Shown here in pieces: positions 17,211-26,653 of a stretch of DNA of 64,000 bases. The stretch's first letter is position 1. Every line of letters starts with the position of its first letter. Both the position numbers and the translations under genes were made by a program. Below the pieces are notes generated by a model. The model was not told where the DNA came from, ran no database searches, and saw only the letters and a program-made list of their open reading frames with translations. Where the stretch lies: assembly GCA_964492825.1 (NCBI GenBank), contig CAZBLP010000002.1, positions 13,761 through 77,760 of the forward strand. Reading direction: 5' to 3'. This DNA is from CAZBLP01 sp964492825 (lineage in GTDB: Bacteria; DYJV01).

Positions 17211-19253
17211 TCAGAAAAGATAACCTTTTAACTTGTCTATATTTTTTTTATTTCCAATAACAATAATAAAATCTTTACTTGTAAAAATAAAATTATCATG
17301 TGGAATCAATATTTCATAGTTAGAATCAACTTCTCTTTTAATCAATACTACTTCCACATTATATTTGTTTGAAATATTTAACTCTTTAATGTTTTTTCCA
17401 ATAAATTTAGGCGGTACTTCCAATTCTGCCAAAAATTGTCCTGGCATAAGCTGTACTTCTTTAAATTTGTCAAGTGAATTTATATAGCTTGAAAATTGAT
17501 TTAAAGTGTCTCTTTTAAATACTTCCTGATTGTATGCATTAATAACATTGTTTTTTGAAACAGTGCCAATTATTTTATTATTTTCATCCACTACAGGAAC
17601 CTCATCTATATTTAACTCTTCAAATGCTTTCATAACAATATCCAATGTATCAGTTGAATAAAAGAATTTATTTAAAGGAGTCATAACATCATATGCAACT
17701 AAAAGAGGCTCTAAGTTATCTAAATCATTTAAAATATTCCTGAGCTCATCAATTGATATTACTCCAATTATTTCATTTTTGCTATTAACAACGAAGAAAT
17801 TATGGTGAGGAGTTGATACTATTAATTCAATAAGATTTTTTAAAGAAGTATTTGCTAAAACTTTAACAAATTGATTACTTAAAACTTTGGATACCTGTAG
17901 AGATTTTAAAATATTTATTTCTTGACCTTTAAGAAGATCTATACCTCTTCTTGAAAGTTTTAAAGTATAGATTGAATCTTTTTGTAATCTGCTTGTAATT
18001 AATACGCTGATTATACATGAAATCATTAATGGTAGTATAATGGTGTAATTGTTTGTAAGCTCAAAAATTATAACTATGGATGTTATTGGAGCGTGCATGG
18101 CACCAGCTGCAACAGCACCCATTCCAACGAGAGCATAAGCGCCAGGAGATGCTATAATATTCGGAAATATATTATGGAATATTGTTCCAACAAATCCCCC
18201 TAAATTTGCTCCTATAAATAGAGATGGAGCAAAAACACCACCTGAACCGCCTGAGCCTATTGTAACAGAAGTTGCAAAAATTTTCATGAAAATTAATAAA
18301 AGCAAAAAATACCATGTTAATTTGCCAGTTAGAGCCAAGCTAATCGTATCGTATCCTACACCGAAAACATGAGGTAAAGCTATGCCAAGCAACCCTATAA
18401 ACAAACCACCTATTACCGGCTGAAACATTTCAGGAAATTTTAATTCTTCAAAAAAGTCTTCAAACCTATATAACACATTTATAAAAAGAAGTGCTGTAAA
18501 AGCAGCTAAAAATCCAAGAATTGTATAAGGAATCATTTCGTAAACAGATAAAAGCTCGTAATTAGGTACAACAAACGCAGGAAAATTCCCAAGAAAGTGC
18601 CTTGATACAACGGTAGATGCAACTGATGAAACAACTATAGGTGAAAATTGTGAAATCCCAAAGTCGCCAAGAATAACTTCCATTGAAAAGAGAGCGCCTG
18701 CAATAGGTGCGTTAAAAGTACCTGCTATTCCTGCAGCTGCACCGCAGGCAACAAAAGTTCTCAAATGTGAACCTGTAACTTTCAGGAATTGTCCTATTGT
18801 AGAGCCGAGAGCTGAGCCAATTTGCACAATAGGGCCTTCTCTTCCCACTGAACCGCCTGAGCCTATACAAACAGCTGATGCTATTACCTTGGCAATCATT
18901 ACACGAGGTCTGATAGTCCCTCCTTTAAGTGCAATAGATTCCATTACTTCTGGAACTCCGTGCCCCTTTGCTTCTCTTGCAAAAAAATAAACAATAGGGC
19001 CTACAATTAGTCCTCCTATAGCAGGTGCAAATAGTTTGACATACCATGGTAATGAAAGCACATACTCAAGATTATAATGGAATGTACCGAAGAATAATTT
19101 TTGAAAAAATTTGATTGCGTATCTGAAAAATATAGCGCCGAAACCACCTAACACACCTATGAAAACGGCAACAATAACCATAAAAGTGTGTTCAGGGATA
19201 TGAAAGCTGTTTTTTTTAATATTAGAAAATTTAACCAAATTTTTTAATTGCAT
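17211..19253 (-). CDS. ClC-type chloride channel/antiporter with CBS and TrkA-C domains
   Basis: A 680-residue inner-membrane protein. The first ~440 residues carry the ClC fold, including GSGGSVGREGPIVQIGSALG (GxxGREGP with the gating glutamate) and GSGGSGGVFAPSLFIGANLG (selectivity-filter region). Two CBS motifs follow (about 455-580, e.g. VSIDELRNIL and EVPVVDENNKIIGTVS), then a TrkA-C-like domain (about 595-680). CBS pairs usually bind adenine nucleotides and TrkA-C domains small ligands, so transport is probably gated by cytoplasmic signals. The presence of the gating Glu is compatible with Cl-/H+ exchange. No clear ribosome-binding site is seen. TATAATG overlaps the ATG, so the true start could be further inside. 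Confidence 0.88.
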   Translation of the reverse strand: MQLKNLVKFSNIKKNSFHIPEHTFMVIVAVFIGVLGGFGAIFFRYAIKFFQKLFFGTFHYNLEYVLSLPWYVKLFAPAIGGLIVGPIVYFFAREAKGHGVPEVMESIALKGGTIRPRVMIAKVIASAVCIGSGGSVGREGPIVQIGSALGSTIGQFLKVTGSHLRTFVACGAAAGIAGTFNAPIAGALFSMEVILGDFGISQFSPIVVSSVASTVVSRHFLGNFPAFVVPNYELLSVYEMIPYTILGFLAAFTALLFINVLYRFEDFFEELKFPEMFQPVIGGLFIGLLGIALPHVFGVGYDTISLALTGKLTWYFLLLLIFMKIFATSVTIGSGGSGGVFAPSLFIGANLGGFVGTIFHNIFPNIIASPGAYALVGMGAVAAGAMHAPITSIVIIFELTNNYTIILPLMISCIISVLITSRLQKDSIYTLKLSRRGIDLLKGQEINILKSLQVSKVLSNQFVKVLANTSLKNLIELIVSTPHHNFFVVNSKNEIIGVISIDELRNILNDLDNLEPLLVAYDVMTPLNKFFYSTDTLDIVMKAFEELNIDEVPVVDENNKIIGTVSKNNVINAYNQEVFKRDTLNQFSSYINSLDKFKEVQLMPGQFLAELEVPPKFIGKNIKELNISNKYNVEVVLIKREVDSNYEILIPHDNFIFTSKDFIIVIGNKKNIDKLKGYLF

Positions 19254-19372
19254 TATAGAAAATCACAATCTGAAAAATGTTATTTATTTTATAGTTTTGA
19301 TATGAATGTTTATTAAATATATAAAAATATATTAAAAAGCAACCATATTTTTGATATATATAAATAAAATTC

Positions 19373-19400
19373 TTGACAATTTGCCAAAAATATATATTTT
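19373..19400 (+). promoter_or_regulatory. Candidate promoter of the DUF167-FmdB operon
   Basis: Consensus TTGACA (19373-19378), 16-base spacer, TATTTT (19395-19400), then nine bases to the ATG at 19410. No ribosome-binding site is present, so the transcript may start within a few bases of the start codon. Confidence 0.5.
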
Positions 19401-19409
19401 ACCTATGCA

Positions 19410-19700
19410 ATGAAATGGTTACAAGAAAAAGAGAATGGTGTAGTTGTTCAGATTTATGTTATACCAAATGCAAAAAAGACTGAAATTATTGGGCAATATG
19501 GAGAGAGCTTAAAAGTAAAAATTTCATCTCCGCCTGTTGATGGTGCAGCAAACAGAGAAATTAAAAAATTTTTTTCCAAAATTTTTAATTTAAATAAATC
19601 AAAAGTTGAAATTTTACATGGCGAAAAATCTAAAAATAAAAAAATTTTATTAAAAGATATTACAAAAAGTACAATAGAGAAAGTATTAGGAGGGATATGA
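19410..19700 (+). CDS. DUF167/YggU-family protein
   Basis: A 96-residue protein with the family pattern VVQIYVIPNAKKTEIIGQYGESLKVKISSPPVDGAANREIKKFFSKIF and a KVEILHGEKSKNKKILL ending. Function is unknown across the family. It is small, cytoplasmic and widely conserved. It heads a compact four-gene run (DUF167, FmdB, thioesterase, DUF3786) with 1-4 base overlaps. The start has no Shine-Dalgarno sequence. Confidence 0.88.
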   Translation: MKWLQEKENGVVVQIYVIPNAKKTEIIGQYGESLKVKISSPPVDGAANREIKKFFSKIFNLNKSKVEILHGEKSKNKKILLKDITKSTIEKVLGGI

Positions 19701-19993
19701 TGCCAATATATGAATACGAATGTACAGAATGCGGAACAATAGTTGAGAAAATGCATAAAATCAGTGAAGTTCCTGAAATTAATTGTCCTAAATGTTCTTC
19801 GTTAATGAGAAAGCTAATTTCACCATCAGCATTTCATTTAAAAGGCTCGGGATGGTATGTTACAGATTATGCGAAGAAAAACAGTAGCTCTGTAAATGAT
19901 AAAAATAAACGAATTACTAAAGATAGCTCCACAAGTAATGGTAGCTGCCCATCTTGTACTAATGGTTGCAATGTTAAAGCTGCTAACGAATAA
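19700..19993 (+). CDS. FmdB-family zinc-ribbon protein
   Basis: A 97-residue protein starting MPIYEYECTECGTIVEKMHKISEVPEINCPKCSSLMRKLISPSAFHLKGSGWYVTDY, the FmdB/zinc-ribbon regulatory domain with CxxC pairs near 8-11 and 28-31. A second set of cysteines lies at the C-terminus (CPSCTNGC), joined by a Ser/Asn/Lys-rich linker, and may bind another metal. Two adjacent ATGs exist. The second (19700) is used here because it has the better spacing from GGAGGG. It overlaps the DUF167 stop. Role unknown, probably metal- or nucleic-acid-related. Confidence 0.85.
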   Translation: MPIYEYECTECGTIVEKMHKISEVPEINCPKCSSLMRKLISPSAFHLKGSGWYVTDYAKKNSSSVNDKNKRITKDSSTSNGSCPSCTNGCNVKAANE

Positions 19994-20397
19994 TGAATTA
20001 TTTTGATTCTGCAATAAAAATTTTCAACAATATAGAATTTGTAAAAACATTAAAAATTAATCTGCTTGAAATTACAGGAAATACAGCTTTATGTGAATTT
20101 ACAGTGGAAGAACATCATGCAAATTATATTAAAGGCCTTCATGGCGGAGTAGTTGCAGGTGTAGTAGATACCATAGCCTTTTTCCCGGGGAGACTTTTAC
20201 CTTCAGGTGTTAAATTAACAACTTCCGGATTTGATATAAAATTTTTCAGACCTGCGAAAATAGGGGACAAATTAAATGCAAAAGCAGAAATATTATATCT
20301 GGGCAGGCGTAGAAGCACTGTAGATGTAAAGGTATTTTTTAATGAAAATAGTAAAATTTTGGCACAGGCTACAGTTGATTTAATGGTTTTAATATGA
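19993..20397 (+). CDS. PaaI-like hotdog thioesterase
   Basis: A 134-residue hotdog-fold protein. The core HANYIKGLHGGVVAGVVDTIAFFPGRLLPSG matches the PaaI/YbgC branch (HGG followed by a helix with Asp), then TTSGFDIKFFRPAKIGDKLNAKAEILYLGRR. It probably hydrolyses an acyl-CoA, with substrate unknown. Start and upstream stop share a base (TAATG), and it overlaps the next gene by 4 bases. Confidence 0.82.
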   Translation: MNYFDSAIKIFNNIEFVKTLKINLLEITGNTALCEFTVEEHHANYIKGLHGGVVAGVVDTIAFFPGRLLPSGVKLTTSGFDIKFFRPAKIGDKLNAKAEILYLGRRRSTVDVKVFFNENSKILAQATVDLMVLI

Positions 20398-20996
20398 GTA
20401 TATTTTATTTAAATCAAGGATTCCCTTTGGACGAAAGCCTTTGGAATGGCTTAGCTGATTCATTTGAAATAGAATTTTTAAAAGAAAAATATTTTGTGGA
20501 TGTTCAAAAAAAGAAAGTCTTGCCTTTGAATTTCAGAGCAAATATTCCTACTACATTTTATCCAATATTGATAAATTACCAAAAAAAAAGAAACAGATTA
20601 ATAAATAGAGATATTGAAGAATTAGTATCTGTGGAATTTAAAAAAGATTGGGCGTTTTTTTTCAGGGGAGTTCATTCTTTAAAAGAAGAGCTTGTTTTAA
20701 ACAGTGTAAATAAGACCTCTGATTTTATCAGAATTATGAAAAATTTTAATGGCAAAGAATTGGATATGGGTGATAGTGCATATATTTTAGAACCTTTAGC
20801 CGGATTTTACATTGCATATATTTTTTGGGAAGGTGACGAAGATTTCTCTTCTTCATTGAAAATATTATTTGATAGAAAATTATCTGATATTTTTATGCAG
20901 GATATTGTGTGGGGAGTAATTGTAGAAACAAATTTTAGAATTATGAATTTTAGAAAATATTTATCTTTATTCTGGCTAAGAGAAGTATTTTCTTAA
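20394..20996 (+). CDS. DUF3786 protein (first of two in the window)
   Basis: A 200-residue protein with the DUF3786 signature near the C-terminus: GKELDMGDSAYILEPLAGFYIAYIFWEGDEDFSSSLKILFDRKLSDIF, preceded by FFRGVHSLKEELV. The family occurs in anaerobes and is often found with Fe-S or corrinoid enzymes. Its biochemical role is not established. The N-terminal 130 residues are divergent from the second copy at 25126. It overlaps the thioesterase by 4 bases and converges with pgpA with a 4-base overlap. Confidence 0.78.
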   Translation: MSIFYLNQGFPLDESLWNGLADSFEIEFLKEKYFVDVQKKKVLPLNFRANIPTTFYPILINYQKKRNRLINRDIEELVSVEFKKDWAFFFRGVHSLKEELVLNSVNKTSDFIRIMKNFNGKELDMGDSAYILEPLAGFYIAYIFWEGDEDFSSSLKILFDRKLSDIFMQDIVWGVIVETNFRIMNFRKYLSLFWLREVFS

Positions 20997-21451
20997 TTTG
21001 TAAAAAATTTTAGTATAATCAGTGTATAAAATCCTGCCATTAAATCATCAGCAACTACACCTATTCCGTGTGGTAATTTTTCCAAATTTTTTATAGGAAA
21101 AGGTTTTAATATATCGAAAATTCTGAAAATAATAAAAGCAAAAAGGTAATTTTGAAAATTAACAGGTATTGAAAAAACAGATATAAAAAAACCTAACCAT
21201 TCATCTAAAACTATTTCATGAGGATCTTTTTTATTGAAAATTCTTTCAACATCATAGCAGATAAAAAAAGAATAAAAACTGGTTAAAATAATAAAAACAG
21301 CAATCCAAAACTTATTTAAACAGTTATTTAATAAAACAGCTACAGGTATAGATGCTAAGGTGCCTATGGTTCCAGGCATAAATTTGGAATAACCTGAATA
21401 AAATCCTGTGGCAATTAAAATGTGTATTTTTTCTGATACTGATAATCTCAT
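20993..21451 (-). CDS. pgpA: Phosphatidylglycerophosphatase A
   Basis: A 152-residue inner-membrane enzyme that dephosphorylates phosphatidylglycerol phosphate. Family motifs are clear: YSGYSKFMPGTIGTLASIP near the N-terminus, DPHEIVLDEWLGFFI near 75-90, FRIFDILKPFPI near 110-120 and HGIGVVADDLMAGFYT near the end. It has about four membrane segments. No good ribosome-binding site precedes the ATG. It is transcribed from the region between it and mutL. Confidence 0.92.
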   Translation of the reverse strand: MRLSVSEKIHILIATGFYSGYSKFMPGTIGTLASIPVAVLLNNCLNKFWIAVFIILTSFYSFFICYDVERIFNKKDPHEIVLDEWLGFFISVFSIPVNFQNYLFAFIIFRIFDILKPFPIKNLEKLPHGIGVVADDLMAGFYTLIILKFFTN

Positions 21452-21566
21452 TTAATTTTTTAACCACTAAAAAGAGAGAATTTTTAACAAATTTCAAAAT
21501 TATTTCAATTTCAGAGACATATTATATAATTTTTAATCTATTTTGAAAATAAGATATTTTATTAAG

Positions 21567-23330
21567 CTATGTTCTTTTAAATCTTTTAAAAATTTCATTT
21601 CTGGTAATTTCTATTAGAATAGGCCTGCCATGGGGGCAAGTTCTATTGTTAGGTACTGAATCTAACTCTTTAAGTAAAAAACTAATATTTTTAGTATCAA
21701 GTCTGGTGCCAGCTTTTATAGCGGATTTACAGGCTATTGAAGCTAATATTTTTTCATTTATTTCATCAATGGTATGAGAGCTATTTTTATATTCAAATTC
21801 TTTGATTAATATTTCTATAAGCTCTTTTGGGTCTATATGTTCAAGCATTGCTGGCATTCCTTTTAAAACCAGGGTTTTTTCATCAAATTGTTCAATAAAA
21901 ACACCTAATTGGTTGATTTTATCCAAAAATTTCAACAAAATAGCTTTTTCATTTTCAGAAATATCCAGAATTTCAGGCATGAGTAATTTTTTGACAATTT
22001 TTTGACCTGAGGATAAATTGGATTTTAGTTTTTCAAGCTGTATCCTTTCATGAGCTGCATGTTGGTCAATTATATATATAGATTCTCCTTTTTTGAAAAT
22101 TAAAAAAGTATCCAAAAAATTGCCTATATAATCAAGAGATTTGTAAAAATTTGTTTCAGTTTCAACAGTATTAATTGAAAAATGTTTTTCAAAAGTGATA
22201 TCCTCATCCAAATCATCATGAATACCTAAATCAATATCTTCTTTAACCCTGTATTTTTCAATGGAAGATTTAATAAAGTTCTTAAATTTATCAAATGAAT
22301 CTATGGGGTTATCGTCGTTTGTCGGTTTCTCAAAAGAAATTGATGAGCATGAAATTACAGTTTGAATATTATTCCTAATAAGATTAAAAAGTCTTTGGCT
22401 ATTATGAAATTTTACTTCCAATTTGGCAGGATGCACATTTATATCAACTTTGGCAGGATCAATATTAATATACAGAAAAATATATGGGTATCTTTTTTCA
22501 AAAATTTTTCCTTTGTAAGCTTCTTTTATAGCAAAGTATATTGTCCTATCTTTAATAAATCTTCCGTTTAAAAATATACTTACATCATTAGAATATGCTG
22601 TTGTAATGTCCGGAGGCGATACGTAACCTGAAATGTAAAATTCTTCATCTTCTATTGTAAAAGGAATAAGCTTTGAGGATATATTTTCCGAATAAATTTG
22701 CTCAATTCTATCTATAATGTTTTTACATTTTGGATAGAATTTTGTACGGTTATTTGAAATAAATGTGAATTCTTTTAGAGGGTTAGACAGGAGAAACCTT
22801 TTCACAACATTGTCTATATAAGCATTTTCCGTAGCTGGTTTTTTAAGAAATTTCAGACGAGCAGGAACATTAAAAAAAAGATCCCTGACTTCAATGGTAA
22901 AACCGGGATTAATGGCAACTTCTGAGACATTTTTAATAACTCCGCCTTCTAAAAATATCTCAAATCCAATATTGCAATTAATAGTTTTACTTTTTGTTCT
23001 GATTTTGCTAACTGAAGCAATGCTGGGTAATGCTTCACCTCTGAATCCTAAAGTAGTAATAGAATATAAGTCATTAATGTCTGATATTTTACTTGTGGCG
23101 TGTCTTTCAAAAGCAAGGAGGAGATCGTCTCTTGTTAATCCTTCGCCATTATCAGAAACTTTAATGAGTTTTTGACCAGCATTTTTAATTTCAATTTTAA
23201 TTTTATTTGCTTTTGCATCAATAGAGTTTTCTACAAGTTCTTTTACAATTGAAGCAGGTCTCTCAACAACTTCACCAGCTGCAATTTTATTAATAATTGT
23301 ATCAGGTAGCAATTTGATTTTATGAGTCAT
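21567..23330 (-). CDS. mutL: DNA mismatch repair protein MutL (endonuclease type)
   Basis: A 587-residue MutL: GHKL ATPase domain with AAGEVVERPASIVKELVENSIDA near 15-37, DNGEG and TLGFRGEAL motifs, and a C-terminal dimerisation/endonuclease domain containing IDQHAAHERIQLE (DQHAxxExxxxE) near 430, ACKSAIKAG, and CPHGRP near 570. These metal-binding motifs indicate the nicking type of MutL found in bacteria without MutH. The 4-base ATGA overlap with recJ makes a mutL-recJ transcript in which recJ is first. Confidence 0.96.
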   Translation of the reverse strand: MTHKIKLLPDTIINKIAAGEVVERPASIVKELVENSIDAKANKIKIEIKNAGQKLIKVSDNGEGLTRDDLLLAFERHATSKISDINDLYSITTLGFRGEALPSIASVSKIRTKSKTINCNIGFEIFLEGGVIKNVSEVAINPGFTIEVRDLFFNVPARLKFLKKPATENAYIDNVVKRFLLSNPLKEFTFISNNRTKFYPKCKNIIDRIEQIYSENISSKLIPFTIEDEEFYISGYVSPPDITTAYSNDVSIFLNGRFIKDRTIYFAIKEAYKGKIFEKRYPYIFLYINIDPAKVDINVHPAKLEVKFHNSQRLFNLIRNNIQTVISCSSISFEKPTNDDNPIDSFDKFKNFIKSSIEKYRVKEDIDLGIHDDLDEDITFEKHFSINTVETETNFYKSLDYIGNFLDTFLIFKKGESIYIIDQHAAHERIQLEKLKSNLSSGQKIVKKLLMPEILDISENEKAILLKFLDKINQLGVFIEQFDEKTLVLKGMPAMLEHIDPKELIEILIKEFEYKNSSHTIDEINEKILASIACKSAIKAGTRLDTKNISFLLKELDSVPNNRTCPHGRPILIEITRNEIFKRFKRT

Positions 23331-25045
23331 GATAATTTTTCTATATCTTTAATTTTTAGCTTAATATCCATTTTGCCGTTCTCTTTGTATGAATATGGAT
23401 AATAAGAAATATTCAGAGAGTCACCAATAGTAATATTGTCACGCATTCTGTTAAAAGCCAGAGCTTCAAAAGATGAATGCCCCTGTTCAAGAATCATTTT
23501 AATATGATTGACTCCGAAAACTTTAACTGAGGTAACAAGCACATCTTCAGTAAGTAAAGTCGGTTCTATATTGGATGGCCCAAATGGCTCAAGCATTTGG
23601 AATTCTCTAATTAAAGAGTCTCTAATATCTGAAAAAGAGACTTTTTTATCAACAAATATTTTTTTGTAAAAATCTTCTTTTCTGGTAAGCTTTTTAACTG
23701 TATATTCAAAAGCGTCAATAAAATCATGTAGCTTTTCTTTTTTTAATGTAATACCTGCTGCATACTTGTGTCCTCCAAAGCTTTCTAAAAATTCTGAACA
23801 CAAATTTAAAGCTTCATAAATATCAAAATTTTTAATACTTCTTGCAGAGCCTTTTCCAATATCATCTTTAAAACTGATAAGAATAGTAGGTTTATAATAT
23901 TTTTCAACAAGCCTTGACGATACTATGCCAATAACCCCTTCGTGCCAATTTTCAGAATATAAAACAATGCTTTGTTTATTTTTAAAATTTTTACTTTTTT
24001 CCATTATAGATAATGCTTCATTTAATATTTTTTCTTCAATTTTTTGTCTTTCGTAATTATTTCGTTCTAACAATGATGCTATTTTTAAAGCATCTGAATA
24101 GCTGTCAGTGGTTAAAAGATTTACTCCTAAAGTGGCATTGTCCAATCTCCCAATAGCATTAATTCTTGGGGCTAATCTAAATCCAACGTTCCAGTAGTTT
24201 AATTGTCCTTCCCTGATTCCACAGATTTGCTTTAATGCTTTTACTCCCATTCTATTTGAACGTTCTAATTCTGATAAACCAAATTTTACCAAAATTCTGT
24301 TATCAAATTTTAACGGGCATATATCTGCAATTGTGCCAAGTGCAACTAAATCAAGGAAATTTTTTAAATTTAATTCATCTTTATTTTTCCAGAAATTAGA
24401 ATCTCTAAGCTTCATTCGTAAACCAATCAACAGATAAAATGCTATTCCAACACCAGCAAGATCTTTAAAGGGGAAATTACAGTCTTTCTGTTTCGGGTCA
24501 ACAATTGCAAAAGCAGGAGGTACATCCTCAGGTACTTCATGGTGATCTGTGACAATAACATCAATGCCAAGAGATTTTGCAAATTCAATTTCTGCTATAT
24601 TGCTAATACCACAATCAACAGTAATAATTAGTTTGATATTTTCAGATTTAAATTTTTTTATTGCATCTATATTGAGGCCGTATCCTTCTGAAAGTCTTGA
24701 TGGAATGTAAAACAAAATATTTTCAGATGCACCAATTAATTTGAAAAAACTGTAAAGTAACGAAACCGATGTAATGCCATCTACATCATAGTCGCCATAA
24801 ATAACTATTTTCTGTTGTTTTTTAAAAGCATAAATTATCCTATCGCAGGCTTGCTCCAAATTTTTTAATAAAAGAGGAAATGTCAGAGATTGTAAAGTAA
24901 TATTGAAAAATTTTTTTATTACTTCAGGTTCAGTAAGCCCCCTGTTAATTAAAATTTGAGATGTTATGTTGCTGATTTTAAATTTTTTAGATATAGAATC
25001 TTGGAGATTTTTATCTTCGTCATAAATAATCCATTGACTTTTCAT
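23327..25045 (-). CDS. recJ: Single-stranded DNA exonuclease RecJ
   Basis: A 572-residue DHH-family 5'-3' exonuclease used in recombination and mismatch repair. Motifs: IYGDYDVDGITSVSLLYSF near 82-100, VDCGISN, IVTDHHEVPED (DHH) near 165, and FGGHKYAAGITL in the DHHA1 domain near 425, followed by an OB-like C-terminal domain. Gene pairing with mutL suggests use in mismatch excision. There is no ribosome-binding site. GATAAT ends 9 bases before the ATG, so the mRNA may be leaderless. Confidence 0.95.
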   Translation of the reverse strand: MKSQWIIYDEDKNLQDSISKKFKISNITSQILINRGLTEPEVIKKFFNITLQSLTFPLLLKNLEQACDRIIYAFKKQQKIVIYGDYDVDGITSVSLLYSFFKLIGASENILFYIPSRLSEGYGLNIDAIKKFKSENIKLIITVDCGISNIAEIEFAKSLGIDVIVTDHHEVPEDVPPAFAIVDPKQKDCNFPFKDLAGVGIAFYLLIGLRMKLRDSNFWKNKDELNLKNFLDLVALGTIADICPLKFDNRILVKFGLSELERSNRMGVKALKQICGIREGQLNYWNVGFRLAPRINAIGRLDNATLGVNLLTTDSYSDALKIASLLERNNYERQKIEEKILNEALSIMEKSKNFKNKQSIVLYSENWHEGVIGIVSSRLVEKYYKPTILISFKDDIGKGSARSIKNFDIYEALNLCSEFLESFGGHKYAAGITLKKEKLHDFIDAFEYTVKKLTRKEDFYKKIFVDKKVSFSDIRDSLIREFQMLEPFGPSNIEPTLLTEDVLVTSVKVFGVNHIKMILEQGHSSFEALAFNRMRDNITIGDSLNISYYPYSYKENGKMDIKLKIKDIEKLS

Positions 25046-25125
25046 GTTAATTTAATTATCATAAAATACTAAATTATTCAATGAGTTTTTATGGTTATAA
25101 TTTGGCTAATTTTCAAGGAGTTATT

Positions 25126-25749
25126 ATGAAAAAGCAAAGAAGTTATGAAATAGCTTATAAAATAGCTGTAGAAAATCTTATTAAATTAAATTTTGTTGAT
25201 ATTTTAGATAAAATTAAATATTCAGGTTGTAATATTATAGATTGTAGAGAAAATAGAATTGAATTTGAGATAAAACTTTTTAATGATATCTATAGTATAA
25301 CTTATCCTGATTTCACTTTTAATAGCAAAACTTCAAAGGTTGTCTCTCTTGCTACTAAAATAATAATTTTACATTATTTGGAAAATTCTGGTCCATTTTT
25401 GAAGCCAACAGGGGAGCTGGTAAGTTATAAGCATATTCCAGGAGCCTTTAACTATTATCCTGTTTTTCAAAAAAAGTCTATTTTACCTTTATTGGAGAAA
25501 TATCGTACAATTCAGGATCTGAAAACCATATGTGAAAAAATAGAAGGAACAAAAATGGAAATGGGTGATTTTGCTTTTAAAATAAAAGTATTTCCAAAAA
25601 TAGACATTGTGGTTATATTTTGGGAAGGAGATGAGGAATTTTCTTCTACTTTGGATTTTTTATTTGATTCAAGCATAAAAGATATGCTATCATTGGAAGA
25701 TATTGTAGTATTGGCTCAAATGCTAAGCAAAAGAATGTTGTTTGTTTAA
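25126..25749 (+). CDS. DUF3786 protein (second of two)
   Basis: A 207-residue protein with the DUF3786 pattern: GPFLKPTGELVSYKHIPGAFNYYPVFQKKSILPLLEKY near the middle and MEMGDFAFKIKVFPKIDIVVIFWEGDEEFSSTLDFLFDSSIKDML near the C-terminus. The WEGDEEFSS core is nearly identical to that of the copy at 20394, while the rest has diverged. Start chosen at the ATG after AAGGAG. An in-frame ATG 45 bases earlier has no such site. Function unknown. Confidence 0.8.
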   Translation: MKKQRSYEIAYKIAVENLIKLNFVDILDKIKYSGCNIIDCRENRIEFEIKLFNDIYSITYPDFTFNSKTSKVVSLATKIIILHYLENSGPFLKPTGELVSYKHIPGAFNYYPVFQKKSILPLLEKYRTIQDLKTICEKIEGTKMEMGDFAFKIKVFPKIDIVVIFWEGDEEFSSTLDFLFDSSIKDMLSLEDIVVLAQMLSKRMLFV

Positions 25750-25876
25750 TTAGTTATTAGAAATTAATCTAAGCATAAAAAGTTCAATTAACTTGTTCAA
25801 AATAAAAATAATGGAAATTGAAGACAAATTATTGTATAAAGAAAAGCCAGAGAGGAAATAAAATATAGCTTGAGCA

Positions 25877-26089
25877 ATGATAGATATTCAAGATAAAAAA
25901 ATTTTACATTATATTATCAGAATAAAACCTCAAAACAAAAAAGCTATTTATGTGGAAGCAATAAATGCTTTAAATCCTTTTGTTAAACCTGGATATAGAT
26001 TTGTTACTGTTTCAATTAATGAAAAAAATTTAGAGGAGTTCAGAAAACTTTTAGAACAAGGATTAGTTGAAGCATATTTTTATATTTAA
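25877..26089 (+). CDS. Small hypothetical protein (possibly DUF4911-like)
   Basis: A 70-residue protein starting MIDIQDKKILHYIIRIKPQN and ending LEEFRKLLEQGLVEAYFYI. The alternating hydrophobic pattern of a beta-alpha-beta unit and the RIKPQNKKAIYVEAI segment resemble small DUF4911-type proteins, but this is a weak resemblance. It precedes the nitroreductase by 15 bases on the same strand, which argues that it is a real gene. Confidence 0.5.
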   Translation: MIDIQDKKILHYIIRIKPQNKKAIYVEAINALNPFVKPGYRFVTVSINEKNLEEFRKLLEQGLVEAYFYI

Positions 26090-26104
26090 TTTAAAGAGGA
26101 TAAA

Positions 26105-26620
26105 ATGAAAGAATCATGTTATGAATTAATAAAAAAAAGAAGAAGCATAAGAAATTTTCTTAATAAAGATGTTAAGATGAATATAATCTACCAAATTTTA
26201 GATGCTGCAAGATGGGCGCCTTCAGGTCTTAACAATCAACCATGGAAATTTGTTATTATAAAAAATTCTGTTGTAAAGGAAAAAATTGGTAATTTATCAC
26301 ATTATAAAAGGATTTTTATAGAAGCACCTGTTATTATCCCATTTTTTTTGGATAAAAATTCTATTTACCATAGAGAAAAAGATATTATGGGAGTTGGTGC
26401 TGCTGTTGAAAATATATTGCTTGCAGCTGAGGCTCTTGACTTAGGTGCTGTTTGGCTGGGAGAAATTTTAAAAGCAAGAGAAGAAGTAGAAAGAATATTA
26501 GATACTCCTGATAATTTAGAGCTTTTAGGTGTTGTTGCTTTAGGATATCCAGCTGATAAGAAATATAAAGAGAGAAAAAGGAAAGAATTTCAAGAGATAA
26601 TTTTTAAAGAAATTTTGTAA
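26105..26620 (+). CDS. Nitroreductase-family FMN oxidoreductase
   Basis: A 171-residue nitroreductase-fold flavoprotein. KKRRSIRNFLNKDV at the N-terminus and ARWAPSGLNNQPWKFVII bind FMN phosphate and isoalloxazine. LDLGAVWLGEIL and VALGYPADKKYKERKR complete the signature. It is short for the family, lacking any Fe-S extension. Electron acceptor unknown. It has an AGAGGA ribosome-binding site. Confidence 0.9.
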   Translation: MKESCYELIKKRRSIRNFLNKDVKMNIIYQILDAARWAPSGLNNQPWKFVIIKNSVVKEKIGNLSHYKRIFIEAPVIIPFFLDKNSIYHREKDIMGVGAAVENILLAAEALDLGAVWLGEILKAREEVERILDTPDNLELLGVVALGYPADKKYKERKRKEFQEIIFKEIL

Positions 26621-26653
26621 TTTATTTGTTTGAATAAATAGGGGAGATATTAA

